A stretch of 36,948 bases of DNA, taken from positions 1 to 36,948 of the forward strand of contig JACMPM010000083.1 in NCBI GenBank assembly GCA_014377485.1, read 5' to 3'. Of the stretch, positions 16,718 to 25,667 are shown piece after piece. The position numbers and the translations under genes were made by a program. The stretch is from Bacteriovorax sp. GTDB taxonomy: Bacteria > Bdellovibrionota > Bacteriovoracia > Bacteriovoracales > Bacteriovoracaceae. Numbering within the stretch: position 1 is the stretch's first letter; each line of letters starts with the position of its first letter. The notes below the pieces were generated by a model, which saw nothing but the letters and a program-made list of their open reading frames with translations, was not told the DNA's origin and ran no database searches.

Positions 16718-17937
16718 TTTGATTCCCGCATACAACGAAAGCCTACTTTGAAATTATCGACTGTCAGTTTAGGATTAATTCCCTTAAAATCAAAATGGCG
16801 AAGTTCAAAATCTTCTCCATCCCAACCAGCGCGAAAACCTAACTTGTGCCAAGGTGATTTAAAATTAAAATAGTATGAAGAAGCCTTTAGATTACTTTCA
16901 GGATCAATGGGATTTCTAAAGACTTCAAAAATACCCCCCAAAGAATCCATTATCCCGGACCAAGAAGGACTAGTTGAATTAATATGGAATGCTTTTTTCC
17001 GAACACATTCCTGAGCATAGAGCAGACTACAGTCTTCTTTAAATTCACTTTTCTTTTTAGTCCAATAATAAGGTGAGCGATTATTCTTCTTGGGAGACAC
17101 AACACTCAAATCCATTGGTAAAAAAGTAGCCGCATCAAAATAATGAGCCTGCATCATTTGCTTTCCTTTGAAGGAGCAAAAATTTTCCATTTGTGAGTAA
17201 TTGAGTCTTGTCGCAGGCATAAACAATTCATCAGCTTCAATTTTTCTAATACCTTTTGTAAAATTAGGATTTCCAAAATCTATCCAGTCATTGACTTCAG
17301 AATTCATAACAAGATGACGGTCGATATAAATATTTTGATTAAAATTATCAAAACGATAATCTTCAATATCCTCTGATGGCTTTCCTGAAATTTCTTCTCC
17401 GTAAGCATAAACTCTGTTTTGTAAAAAAACTTCCTGGCATTGATCAGCCAATAAAAGACTCAATTGCTTGTGACTTTGTTTATCTTCAACTGTAAATAGG
17501 TAACCTGAAGGTTCTAGACCTACATGAGATGTATTGGATTTAGTGAGATAACGATACATTTTTTGATTTTGATCATTACCCATTTCTGGTTTAACAAAAC
17601 GATAATTTAATTTAGGATTAAAAAGATAATTACATTGAAGAAGTATAGGATTGCATCGCAAAAGTGATTCATCAAAAGTTGAAGTTATATTAAAATGTTT
17701 TAGGCATTCTTGCTTAACTAAATTCCATTCACGAGAATCTTCACCTTCATTCCAGATGCGATGAATCTCTGAAGAGTTTTGTAAAAGTCTGTTAATAGCC
17801 TCTTTATCTTGAACAAATTGCTCAGTCTTTGAGTATGGATTTTGAATTTTTGAGTATAAAAACCATCCACCGACTGACAAAACGGCACAAATGGACAGAG
17901 TAAATAGAGGGAGAATGTACCTTTTGAAATCTTTCAT
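16714..17937 (-). CDS. Membrane-anchored SUMF1-like (FGE-sulfatase fold) protein
   Basis: 407 residues. A single N-terminal transmembrane helix (about 9-29, ILPLFTLSICAVLSVGGWFLY) leaves the rest in the periplasm. After a variable helical region rich in Cys, the C-terminal 190 residues follow the SUMF1 pattern: IYIDRHLVMNSEVNDWIDFG, FMPATRLNYSQMENFCSFKGKQMM, AHYFDAATFLP, WSGIMDSLGGIFEVFRNP, and the terminal KVGFRCMRE. In family terms this is where EVTN.QY, PV..VSW.DA..YC and GFRCAR occur. The domain is diverged, and Cys residues of true formylglycine-generating enzymes are not evident, so a structural or binding role is more likely than catalysis. It is divergent from prkA across 56 bp. Confidence 0.75.
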   Translation of the reverse strand: MKDFKRYILPLFTLSICAVLSVGGWFLYSKIQNPYSKTEQFVQDKEAINRLLQNSSEIHRIWNEGEDSREWNLVKQECLKHFNITSTFDESLLRCNPILLQCNYLFNPKLNYRFVKPEMGNDQNQKMYRYLTKSNTSHVGLEPSGYLFTVEDKQSHKQLSLLLADQCQEVFLQNRVYAYGEEISGKPSEDIEDYRFDNFNQNIYIDRHLVMNSEVNDWIDFGNPNFTKGIRKIEADELFMPATRLNYSQMENFCSFKGKQMMQAHYFDAATFLPMDLSVVSPKKNNRSPYYWTKKKSEFKEDCSLLYAQECVRKKAFHINSTSPSWSGIMDSLGGIFEVFRNPIDPESNLKASSYYFNFKSPWHKLGFRAGWDGEDFELRHFDFKGINPKLTVDNFKVGFRCMRESK

Positions 17938-17993
17938 ATGAGATTATAATTATAACTAAGAATATCCTCAATGGAAATAAGCAAGGAAATGAA

Positions 17994-20198
17994 ATGGGCC
18001 ATCTCGATTGGATTCACAAAGCTTCTGAAAATAACGACACTCAAACTGAAGTCCTTTCTTTCAGCGACTATATGGAGATTTTTGAAAAGGATTCAAAAAA
18101 TGAATGCCGACCAACTTACGAATTTATCCGAGACATGCTTAAGCATTATGGAGTGAATGAAGATGGTTCATATAAACTTTTTCAAATGAATCACCCAGAC
18201 TGCCCTCCTGTTTTTGGACAATATAAAGTTCAACAAGCTCTATCGCAAAACTTAGTAAATTTCAGTGAAGAAGGTTTTAATAATAAATTCATCCTACTTA
18301 TTGGACCCAATGGATCTTCAAAATCTTCGTTAGTTAAAAAATTAATCAAAGGATTGGAAGATTATTCTGAAACAGAAAATGGGAAACTTTTTAGTTTTAG
18401 CTGGATCTTTCCTATAGAAAACTATGTCAAAGGAACACTGGGGCTAAATAGTACCGTAAGAGATGCAAACCTTGTGAGCTTTGCTTATTTGGAAGATAAA
18501 GAAATTTCAGCAATCATGCCTTCTGAACTAAAAGATCATCCCCTGCTTTTAATCCCTAAAGAATATCGCCAAGAGATGATTGAGAAAACTCTCAAAGATG
18601 ATGATCGTTTATTGGAATCAGTTAAAAAGTCATATCTTTATCGCGGCGATCTCTCAAAAAGAAATCGTATGATTTACGATGCACTTTTAAAAAACTATAA
18701 AGGAAAGCACCAGGAAGTTTTAAAACATATTCGGGTTGAGCGATTTACCATAAGTAAACGCTATTCAACTAGCGCAGTGACGATTGAACCTCAAATTCAT
18801 GTTGATGCTCGCATGCAACAAATAACAATGGATAAACGCCTACAGAGTCTTCCTCCAAGTTTGCAATCACTTAATTTATTTTCTCTCCAAGGAGAAGCTG
18901 TGATGGCTAACCGTGGAGTGCTTGAATATTCAGATCTACTAAAACGTCCGTTGGATGCTTATAAATATTTATTAATGACCATGGAAACAGGGTCAATTAA
19001 TCTTCAAGGCATCTTGACAGAATTGGATATTTTCTTCATTGGTACTTCCAATGAAATTCACCTGGCAGCTTTCAAGCAACACCCCGACTTCAATTCATTT
19101 AAAGGTCGCTTTAATTTTGTAACAGTTCCATATTTATTAGACGTACGCGATGAAGAAAAAATTTACGTTGAACAAGTTGACGGGCTTAAAGACCGTTCTC
19201 ATTTCTCACCGCACGCTCTCAATGCACTTTGTTTGTTTGCCATTATGTCTCGCCTTAGAGTTTGTCAGACTAAAAATTATAATGACAAAAAGCTCGCTAA
19301 TATCGCCACCAACCTAAACCCATTGGAGAAAGCACTTTATCTTGCAAATATTGAATTGCCGGAAAAGCTTGATATTGAATCACGACAAATATTAAAACAA
19401 GGTCACGAAGAAATTCTCAATGAGTATATCAACGATAGCCTATATGAAGGAAAGTTTGGTTTAAGTCCTCGCGACTTAAAACATATTATTTATAAACTTT
19501 CTTCGCTTCACGAAAATGTAACTTTTGTTGAAGTGCTTGAACATCTTCAGCAATTAATTTTAAAGAAAAGTGAATATGACTTTCTTAATATGGCACCTCA
19601 GGCGGACTATCATAACCCTGGACGTTATTTAGAGTTAATTAAAGAGCACAACCTCAATTTTTTTGACCGCGAGCTTAGATCTGCTCTTGGTCTTGTCGAT
19701 GACCGCTCGTATGAAGACTATATCAAACGCTATATTGAAAACGTTAATGCTCTTATTAAGGGTGAAAAAATTAAAAATACTACAACTGGTAAATTTATCG
19801 AACCTGATGACTATTTCATCAAAGAATTTGAAGTAGCAATTAACTTAAAAGAAGATGCTAAAACTTATCGCTCTCTTTTGATTTCGAAATTAGGGGCTTA
19901 CTTCTTAGATAATCCGGGTAAGCCAATCGCTTACACTACAGTTTTTCCAGATCTGGTGGATCGCCTGCAAGAGTCATTTAGAATTGAGCAAAAGAAAGTT
20001 ATTATCACTATTTCAAAAAACCTTATGTTTTTTGAAGCAGAGTTTTCAAAAAACGTGGACCCTAGTCATGGCACTCCACTTTCAGATGAAAATAGAAAAC
20101 AAATCAGGGCCGTACTGAAAAACTTAGAAACTCGTCATGGTTATACGGAAGGAGCAGCGATGTCCTTGCTTAATTTTTTGATCAAAGAAAGATATTAA
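17994..20198 (+). CDS. prkA: PrkA-family serine protein kinase / AAA+ protein
   Basis: 734 residues, somewhat longer than the usual 630-680. PrkA couples an AAA+ ATPase-like domain to a C-terminal kinase-like domain and acts in nutrient stress and sporulation regulation (YeaG in E. coli). The P-loop is GPNGSSKSS (104-112), followed by FSFSWIFPIENY and the central region LSKRNRMIYDALL. Walker B-like ILTELDIFFIGTSNE is followed by KGRFNFVTVPYLLD and the conserved LSPRDLKHIIYKL block. The tail (about 560-734) is the PrkA C-terminal domain. AAGG precedes the ATG by 8 bases. The usual partners YeaH and SpoVR are not here; instead it leads an operon with rluA and an amidinotransferase. Confidence 0.92.
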   Translation: MGHLDWIHKASENNDTQTEVLSFSDYMEIFEKDSKNECRPTYEFIRDMLKHYGVNEDGSYKLFQMNHPDCPPVFGQYKVQQALSQNLVNFSEEGFNNKFILLIGPNGSSKSSLVKKLIKGLEDYSETENGKLFSFSWIFPIENYVKGTLGLNSTVRDANLVSFAYLEDKEISAIMPSELKDHPLLLIPKEYRQEMIEKTLKDDDRLLESVKKSYLYRGDLSKRNRMIYDALLKNYKGKHQEVLKHIRVERFTISKRYSTSAVTIEPQIHVDARMQQITMDKRLQSLPPSLQSLNLFSLQGEAVMANRGVLEYSDLLKRPLDAYKYLLMTMETGSINLQGILTELDIFFIGTSNEIHLAAFKQHPDFNSFKGRFNFVTVPYLLDVRDEEKIYVEQVDGLKDRSHFSPHALNALCLFAIMSRLRVCQTKNYNDKKLANIATNLNPLEKALYLANIELPEKLDIESRQILKQGHEEILNEYINDSLYEGKFGLSPRDLKHIIYKLSSLHENVTFVEVLEHLQQLILKKSEYDFLNMAPQADYHNPGRYLELIKEHNLNFFDRELRSALGLVDDRSYEDYIKRYIENVNALIKGEKIKNTTTGKFIEPDDYFIKEFEVAINLKEDAKTYRSLLISKLGAYFLDNPGKPIAYTTVFPDLVDRLQESFRIEQKKVIITISKNLMFFEAEFSKNVDPSHGTPLSDENRKQIRAVLKNLETRHGYTEGAAMSLLNFLIKERY

Positions 20199-20203
20199 AA
20201 AAA

Positions 20204-21313
20204 ATGAGCATCTTAAATAAATCCTATCGCGATGATATTTTTGAAGTCAGACATCTGGTTGACGAAGAGTATCATGGCGCTAGGCTTGATCAATTCATTC
20301 AAATGTATCTCGATTCGTTCTCTCGCGAGATGATCAAAAAAAAAATTAAAGTAAAAGAGATTACTATAGTCGGAAGACCTGGTGTTCATAAACCTTCTAC
20401 TGTACTTCACCACAAAGATGAAGTGGTGATTCGATTTTATAGATCAAAATTTGAAGATGAATACTGGCGCGGAAATAAATTAGAATTACAAATGGATCCA
20501 GATATTGTTTTTGAAGACGAAGCACTAATCGTTATTTCAAAACCTGCTTTTATGTCAACCCATCCTGCCGGAAGACATGTCTTTAATTGCGCCACTGTAT
20601 TTTTTGAAATGAAATATGAACAAACCATTCACTCACTCCACCGAATTGACCGTGAAACTTCAGGTATTTTAATGCTTGGAAAAACACCTAAAATCGCAAA
20701 CGAAATGATGGCTCACTTTGAAAAAGATGATGTGAAGAAATGTTATCTTTTTATATCTCGAGCAAATGAAAACTATCGCGGAGAAAAAGAATTTATAGCT
20801 TGTGAAAGAATGAGTTCACCCGGTGAAGGATTAAAGCGAGTCTATGTTGAATACTATCCCGAGAATTCAATGGAAGGAAAACATGCACGTACTTTTTTCT
20901 TTATCCTTGAGCAAGTTGGTGACTACGTTATAGGAATCGCCTGTCCACAAACAGGAAGACAGCATCAAATAAGAGTTCATGCTCTGGCCCATGGAATCCC
21001 GTTAATCGGAGATAAAATGTATTTGGGTTCTTATGAGATGTTTCAGCGATTTAAAGATCAAGTGGCAACACCAGAAGATCATGACCATATGGAAATACCT
21101 CGCCATGCACTACATGCTATTGCACTAAAAATTCCCTACAAAAAAGAAAAGAAAAAAATTTTTATCACTCATATTCCTTCAGACTTAAAGACCTGGATCA
21201 TAAAAAAAACTTCTTTGAATATAGAGGCGCTAGAGGCTAAAATAACTCAAACAATAAAAAAATATTACGATAAAGATAATAACAAAGTAGATGACAAACA
21301 AAATAACGAATAA
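20204..21313 (+). CDS. RluA-family RNA pseudouridine synthase
   Basis: Isomerises uridine to pseudouridine in rRNA or tRNA. 369 residues: an N-terminal S4-like RNA-binding region (HGARLDQFIQMYLDSFSREMIKK), then the catalytic domain with HRIDRETSG (146-154; catalytic Asp149) and QTGRQHQIRVHALAHGIPLIGD. The tail of about 90 residues beyond the core, strongly basic then acidic (KKYYDKDNNKVDDKQNNE), is unlike RluC or RluD. I cannot tell RluA, C or D specificity from the sequence. It starts 5 bases after prkA and overlaps the next gene by 23 bp, so it is mid-operon. Confidence 0.9.
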   Translation: MSILNKSYRDDIFEVRHLVDEEYHGARLDQFIQMYLDSFSREMIKKKIKVKEITIVGRPGVHKPSTVLHHKDEVVIRFYRSKFEDEYWRGNKLELQMDPDIVFEDEALIVISKPAFMSTHPAGRHVFNCATVFFEMKYEQTIHSLHRIDRETSGILMLGKTPKIANEMMAHFEKDDVKKCYLFISRANENYRGEKEFIACERMSSPGEGLKRVYVEYYPENSMEGKHARTFFFILEQVGDYVIGIACPQTGRQHQIRVHALAHGIPLIGDKMYLGSYEMFQRFKDQVATPEDHDHMEIPRHALHAIALKIPYKKEKKKIFITHIPSDLKTWIIKKTSLNIEALEAKITQTIKKYYDKDNNKVDDKQNNE

Positions 21314-22268
21314 ATTAAAAAACCTGGCAACATTCCATGGCATCGGTTGGAAAAAACGTACCGCTTCTTCTTTAGAAGAAAGACAAAATGGATTATGCTG
21401 GTCCTTATGGCAATCAAATTCCGAATACAAACAACTTAAGGCCGTTTTACTTTTTGCTCCAGGAAAAGAAATACACAATATTAGTGATTCAAATAAAATT
21501 CTGCATATAAAAAAAATTAATTCAAAAAAAATTAAATTAGAATTTTTAAAGATAAAAAAAGCTTTCGAAAAAGAAGGCGTTTTGGTTTTTCAAATAAATC
21601 CTGGATTTTTTGCAGATCCTCCACCGCCAAATTTAATGTATGTAAGAGATCTATTTTGGAATGGAATAGAAGGTGCGGTCATTTCTCGCATGGGTAGCCA
21701 GGTTCGCATCGGTGAAGAAAAATATGCTGCTGCCACTTTATCAATGTTGTCGATTCCCATTATTGGAAGCATTCATCAAAAAGCCTTATTTGAGGGGGCT
21801 GACCTGCTCTGGCTCAATCATAAGACGCTTTTGTGCGGTGTGGGCAATCGGACTAATCTCCTGGCACTTAAGCAGCTTGAAGACATCTTAAAATGTGAAA
21901 GAATAAAAATAGTTCCGATATCACTTCCCAAAAATGTTCAACATTTGTTGGGAATTTTGCAAATCGTCGATCGAAAAAAAGCGTTAATACGTACTAGCCT
22001 TGCTCCTAAAAAATTAATCAGTTTACTTAAAAAAGAAAAATTTGAATTAATTGAAATTCCTGAAAGCCATGAAGTCGTAAATTTGCAGGGAATGAATATC
22101 GTTACCATCAGGCCCAATGAAATATTTATGCCTTGTGAATGTCCGGAACTAAAAAAGATTTATAGCACTAATCACATTAAAGTTCTGGCCGAATTAGACA
22201 TTGAACAAATCCTTTGTGGCGCAGGTGGATTGGCCTGCGCCACAGGAATACTTTCCCGAACTCTGTGA
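21291..22268 (+). CDS. Amidinotransferase / arginine deiminase-fold enzyme
   Basis: 325 residues of the guanidino-group-modifying superfamily (PF02274). The early SEYKQLKAVLLFAPGKE matches the start of the fold; the substrate and catalytic residues appear as NLMYVRD (Asp120), FEGADLLWL (Glu168, Asp171), GNRTN, QHLLG (His218) and the C-terminal GGLACAT with nucleophile Cys316. So a Cys-His-Glu/Asp triad is complete. Members include arginine deiminase, dimethylargininase and amidinotransferases for natural products; which reaction it does here is not clear. It overlaps rluA by 23 bp and ends 4 bp from the convergent GyrB-methyltransferase gene. It may be part of the basic operon or contribute a guanidino or citrulline step to the neighbouring cluster. 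Confidence 0.85.
   Translation: MTNKITNKLKNLATFHGIGWKKRTASSLEERQNGLCWSLWQSNSEYKQLKAVLLFAPGKEIHNISDSNKILHIKKINSKKIKLEFLKIKKAFEKEGVLVFQINPGFFADPPPPNLMYVRDLFWNGIEGAVISRMGSQVRIGEEKYAAATLSMLSIPIIGSIHQKALFEGADLLWLNHKTLLCGVGNRTNLLALKQLEDILKCERIKIVPISLPKNVQHLLGILQIVDRKKALIRTSLAPKKLISLLKKEKFELIEIPESHEVVNLQGMNIVTIRPNEIFMPCECPELKKIYSTNHIKVLAELDIEQILCGAGGLACATGILSRTL
22215..22244. repeat. Perfect 11-bp inverted repeat inside the amidinotransferase catalytic codons
   Basis: TGTGGCGCAGG (22215-22225) and CCTGCGCCACA (22234-22244) form a perfect stem with an 8-nt loop, GC-rich against AT-rich surroundings. It encodes the catalytic CGAGGLACAT loop near the end of the gene, 24 bp before the stop. No U-run follows on either strand. 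Confidence 0.7.
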
Positions 22269-22272
22269 ATAA

Positions 22273-24207
22273 TTAACTTAAAGGTTTTGTAACCGAAAAA
22301 ATACACCATCTCCAGAGATCGTGAATTTCGCCATTAGGTAAAATCTTAAATGGGTGAACTTCTTTTATCTCACTGGAAGCATTTCGATAGATTTCGCGAA
22401 TCTCATGGCGGTGTAAATGAGTTGTCTCATAACTATTAATCCAAACATCGATATTTTCCCAGACATTCATCTCGGTCATTTTCAAATCGACAAAACCGGC
22501 CCCAAGAAGAAGCTTTCTAAAATCTTCTTCTTGAAACATATTAAAAATTAAAGGCTGTTTCTTTTTAAAAATTCTATACATCCAGGCAGAATCAACTTCG
22601 CTAAAAGGAAGAATTTGGCCAACGATGAATTGAGCTCCCGGCTTTAAAACACGATAAATTTCGGAAACTGGATTCTCTGGATAAGGAAGAAGATGCAATA
22701 CTTCACGAGTGCAAACCAGGTCGAAAGCATTTTCCGGAAAAGGAATATTATAAACGTTTCCCTGATGAACTTCATCTAGGCGAGTTTTAGAAAGATTAAC
22801 CATTTCAGGTGTCAGGTCGAGTCCGATCACTTTTTTAACTTTATGTTTAAAGGATGCTCCTACCACTCCGCTGCCGCAACAAACGTCCAGGGCAATAGCG
22901 TCCTCGCTTAATTCAAAATGATCAGCATGGGCCTTTAATAGTTCCTGATCGGTAATCCACACAGCAGAAGAATGCCATGTTTTAGAGCGCTCTCCAAATT
23001 GCTTTTTATAAACCTCTTCATTGATTTTCTTGGTTCCATGTTGAAGAAATATTCTTTCGGCAACTCGTTTGGCAATAGAGCGTGATTTTCGTAAAGTTTG
23101 AAGTCTTTCAAAAATAATCATCAGGTTTTTTGAATTTTGTTTGAAAAAACTAATCGTTTGTTTTGCAACTTCATTTTCAATCAAGTCCACAATTTCAAAA
23201 TTGGTCAAGCGACTTTTAGTCTGGCCTTCAAAATTGGGGTGCAAAACTTTACAATTAATAACAACAAAAACACCATCAAGCGCCTCATCGATTTGCAAAG
23301 GGTCTCCTTCCCACTGCCCTTTAAAATGCTCTGTAATTAATGTATTGAGCCCATTTCTGAGTCCGGAGCGATAGGCATTAACGTGAGTTCCCCCCAAAAA
23401 AGTACTAACCCCATTAACATAAGATTTAATGAGTGTGCTATTTTCAGTGGTCCAGTTGAAAATACATTCAAACGATAAATCATTTTGTTTGAAATTAAAT
23501 TTTATATCCTCACCAAATAATTTTTGAGTTTGGGTCAGCGCCTTGATCAGAATTCCCGAAATCCCATTTTTCGAATCAAAACTAATTTTTTCAATCTGAG
23601 AATTCAGGGAAAAATCAATTGTGGGATTTAGAAAAGCGAGCTCTTCAATTGAATTATAAATAAGATCAAAATCAAAAGAAGAGAATTCTTTAAATATTTT
23701 TTTGTCAGGATAAAAAGTAATTTTTGTGCCGGATATTTTACTTTCTTTGGCTTCTGTTATTTGCGATAAGGCTTCAAGCGCATTTCCTTCTTTGTAAGTC
23801 TGACAATATAAGCCTGTTTTATTTTTCACTTCAATTTTTAATTCAGTGGAAAGTGCGTTAACACAAGAAAGTCCAACCCCATGTAGCCCAGTGGTAAACT
23901 GATCGGATGTCTTTCTAAATTTACTCCCGGAATGAAGTTTGGTTAAAACCAACTGAACATTTGAGATATTGAACTTAGGATTTATCTCGATTGATATTCC
24001 TCTACCATTATCTTCTACTGAACAAAAATCAGGACCGATAGTCACTTCAATTTTAGAAGCTGTTCCTAGGATGGCTTCATCAACTGCATTATGAACTAAT
24101 TCAAATAATAAATGATGGACTCCATCATTACTAACTGAGCCTATATACATAGAAGGATTTGTTCTTACTGCTTCTATTTCTGAAAGAACAATAATTTCGT
24201 CGTTCAT
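22273..24207 (-). CDS. GyrB-type GHKL ATPase/transducer fused to SAM methyltransferase
   Basis: 644 residues. Residues 1 to about 385 match the 43-kDa part of DNA gyrase B. ATP site: HHLLFELVHNAVDEA with catalytic Glu36 and Asn40, VEDNGRGI with Asp66, TKLHSGSKF, and the lid TGLHGVGLS (106-114). Transducer: GGTH (272-275) and the ATP-sensing QTK (329-331). TOPRIM (EGDS) and the tail that binds GyrA are missing. Residues about 400-644 are a class I methyltransferase: ALDVCCGSGVV (439-449), GLDLTPEM (462-469), VLKPGAQFIVG. So ATP binding and SAM binding sites both look intact. AAGGA precedes the ATG; it is the last gene of the radical SAM operon, 16 bp after the rubrerythrin-like gene. I know no protein with this domain order. 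Roles to consider are gyrase-target mimicry and self-resistance, or an ATP-driven clamp that gates a methyltransferase. Confidence 0.9.
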   Translation of the reverse strand: MNDEIIVLSEIEAVRTNPSMYIGSVSNDGVHHLLFELVHNAVDEAILGTASKIEVTIGPDFCSVEDNGRGISIEINPKFNISNVQLVLTKLHSGSKFRKTSDQFTTGLHGVGLSCVNALSTELKIEVKNKTGLYCQTYKEGNALEALSQITEAKESKISGTKITFYPDKKIFKEFSSFDFDLIYNSIEELAFLNPTIDFSLNSQIEKISFDSKNGISGILIKALTQTQKLFGEDIKFNFKQNDLSFECIFNWTTENSTLIKSYVNGVSTFLGGTHVNAYRSGLRNGLNTLITEHFKGQWEGDPLQIDEALDGVFVVINCKVLHPNFEGQTKSRLTNFEIVDLIENEVAKQTISFFKQNSKNLMIIFERLQTLRKSRSIAKRVAERIFLQHGTKKINEEVYKKQFGERSKTWHSSAVWITDQELLKAHADHFELSEDAIALDVCCGSGVVGASFKHKVKKVIGLDLTPEMVNLSKTRLDEVHQGNVYNIPFPENAFDLVCTREVLHLLPYPENPVSEIYRVLKPGAQFIVGQILPFSEVDSAWMYRIFKKKQPLIFNMFQEEDFRKLLLGAGFVDLKMTEMNVWENIDVWINSYETTHLHRHEIREIYRNASSEIKEVHPFKILPNGEIHDLWRWCIFSVTKPLS

Positions 24208-24223
24208 ATTTTATTTCCTTATC

Positions 24224-24640
24224 CTAAACTGATTGGTTTTCTTTTAATCGTGTAACATGATTACGTTTTAGTTTTTCCAAAGTATCAAACCAGCTGGCAA
24301 CATCAGTGAATCCCTCTTCGCGGGCAACCTTGGCCATTTGTGGATAGATTTCACTTGTCTGTTCAATTTCGGTTTGCAAGATTGATGCGATATTTTGGGT
24401 AGAATTACCGATAGGAACCATGGATGAAGGATCTTTAAAATTCCTTAAAAAATCCAAACTTCCATTTACATTATCCAAACTCCCTTCTGAAAAATCCCGA
24501 AGAATTTTAGAAGTTTTATCTAGCCCTTCGTATTCGGAGACACTTAGAAAAAATTTATATCTGAAATAAAGCTTAGCCTCATCTTCAAAAGATTTTTTTA
24601 GATTTTCAAAAGTTTGACTTGATTCGAACTTATTATCCAT
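24224..24640 (-). CDS. Rubrerythrin-like ferritin-fold protein with incomplete metal ligands
   Basis: 138 residues, four helices aligning with rubrerythrin: NLKKSFEDEAKLYFRYKFF (Glu21 and Tyr28 of the E-x6-Y helix), the FSEGSLDNVNGSLDFL helix, ILQTEIEQTSEIYPQMAKVAREEGF, and LEKLKRNHVTRL. Rubrerythrin has E-x2-H in helices 2 and 4; here helix 2 reads DNVN and helix 4 retains only the His, so the di-iron site is probably lost or altered. There is no C-terminal rubredoxin domain. GAGG precedes ATG; the gene sits between the sulfotransferase (7 bp) and GyrB fusion (16 bp) in the operon. It may be a structural partner or a ligand carrier; an oxygenase role would need the missing ligands. Confidence 0.72.
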   Translation of the reverse strand: MDNKFESSQTFENLKKSFEDEAKLYFRYKFFLSVSEYEGLDKTSKILRDFSEGSLDNVNGSLDFLRNFKDPSSMVPIGNSTQNIASILQTEIEQTSEIYPQMAKVAREEGFTDVASWFDTLEKLKRNHVTRLKENQSV

Positions 24641-24647
24641 ATTTGCC

Positions 24648-25667
24648 TCAATAATGCAGGTGTTGCTGCCATTTTATTTTTTTTAGTAGATATTTTTTTT
24701 TCCATCTCAGGTAAAAATTTTTATCTGAATACATTGATTGAAATTCAGTTTTCCATTTTGTGAATTGCTCCATGAGCTCAATTTTAAAAATTTTATAATT
24801 TGCTGGCTTCTTTAATCTGGCAGTATCACTTATCAGGGGATATGAATATTTTTTCATCAAGTCCTGACAATGATATTCAATCATTTCAATTTCTTCATTA
24901 GTCATTTTATCTTTGTATTGCCCAACACTCTTGGTGTTAATTGGGTCTTCCACTTTTTTCCAGGACTGACTTAGACTGGCCAGGCGCTTAGCCTCTTTAT
25001 CTTTAAAGAAATTTAATTGCTCTGGGAAAAATTCTTCATTTAAAAATCCCATTAGTGTCTTCATAACGCTGGTTGGATTGGTGGTCAAATCCTCATAATA
25101 AATAGTCAGCAATTTTCCTTCAGGCTTTAGATAATTCCATTTTTCAATTTGCTCCTGTTCTTCTTTCCAAAGTTCCGCCATTTTGTACGGGTGATATTTG
25201 GAAAAAATAGACTTAGAAGCAGAGACGGCAATGTCCCGAGGGTCACGGACTAAGTGGATAAAACGAGGACTTGAATGATGCTTTAATATATTTTCTATTT
25301 CCGAAAACATAAAAGTACTTTTACACCCCCAACGCAATTTATTTTCATGTAGGCGGTATGATTCATACATGGCCGCATAAATGCCGTAAAGAGTTTTGGA
25401 AGGAGCTAGTTTATTGATTAATTGCGGGCTGACTTTTATCGGCCAGGGTGAAAAATGATTTTCCACCACGTTTGTTACGTCAGTGGTTAATTTGAGAAAA
25501 TTTTCATCCAGGGCCAGGTCACCATAACCTGGCAGAAGAGAAGAAAAGTCATTCATGATATGCGGAGGATGGGGAATCGCAATATTCGGATGAGAGTTAA
25601 GTAATAGTCTTAGTAGGTTTGATCCTGAACGTTCAGTCCCAATAATAAAAATGGGATCAAGAATCAT
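24648..25667 (-). CDS. Sulfotransferase family protein (first copy)
   Basis: 339 residues. Transfers a sulfuryl group from PAPS to a hydroxyl or amine acceptor. The 5'-phosphosulfate loop is GTERSGSNLLRLLLNSHP (10-27) and the 3'-phosphate site is HLVRDPRDIAVSASKS (Arg141 and a following Ser). The acceptor pocket part (residues 30-130) is variable, with a PHPPHIM segment. The last 50 residues are Lys- and Trp-rich, probably a peripheral tail. It begins by ATGA overlap with the radical SAM-methyltransferase gene, so the two are co-translated. The acceptor is presumably the product of the same cluster. PAPS supply genes are not in the window. Confidence 0.86.
   Translation of the reverse strand: MILDPIFIIGTERSGSNLLRLLLNSHPNIAIPHPPHIMNDFSSLLPGYGDLALDENFLKLTTDVTNVVENHFSPWPIKVSPQLINKLAPSKTLYGIYAAMYESYRLHENKLRWGCKSTFMFSEIENILKHHSSPRFIHLVRDPRDIAVSASKSIFSKYHPYKMAELWKEEQEQIEKWNYLKPEGKLLTIYYEDLTTNPTSVMKTLMGFLNEEFFPEQLNFFKDKEAKRLASLSQSWKKVEDPINTKSVGQYKDKMTNEEIEMIEYHCQDLMKKYSYPLISDTARLKKPANYKIFKIELMEQFTKWKTEFQSMYSDKNFYLRWKKKYLLKKIKWQQHLHY

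Noticed and set aside
22273-24207. Reading the GyrB part as a truncated gyrB pseudogene
   Set aside because: All ATP-site and QTK residues are kept and the frame continues into a complete methyltransferase without a stop, so decay is unlikely.
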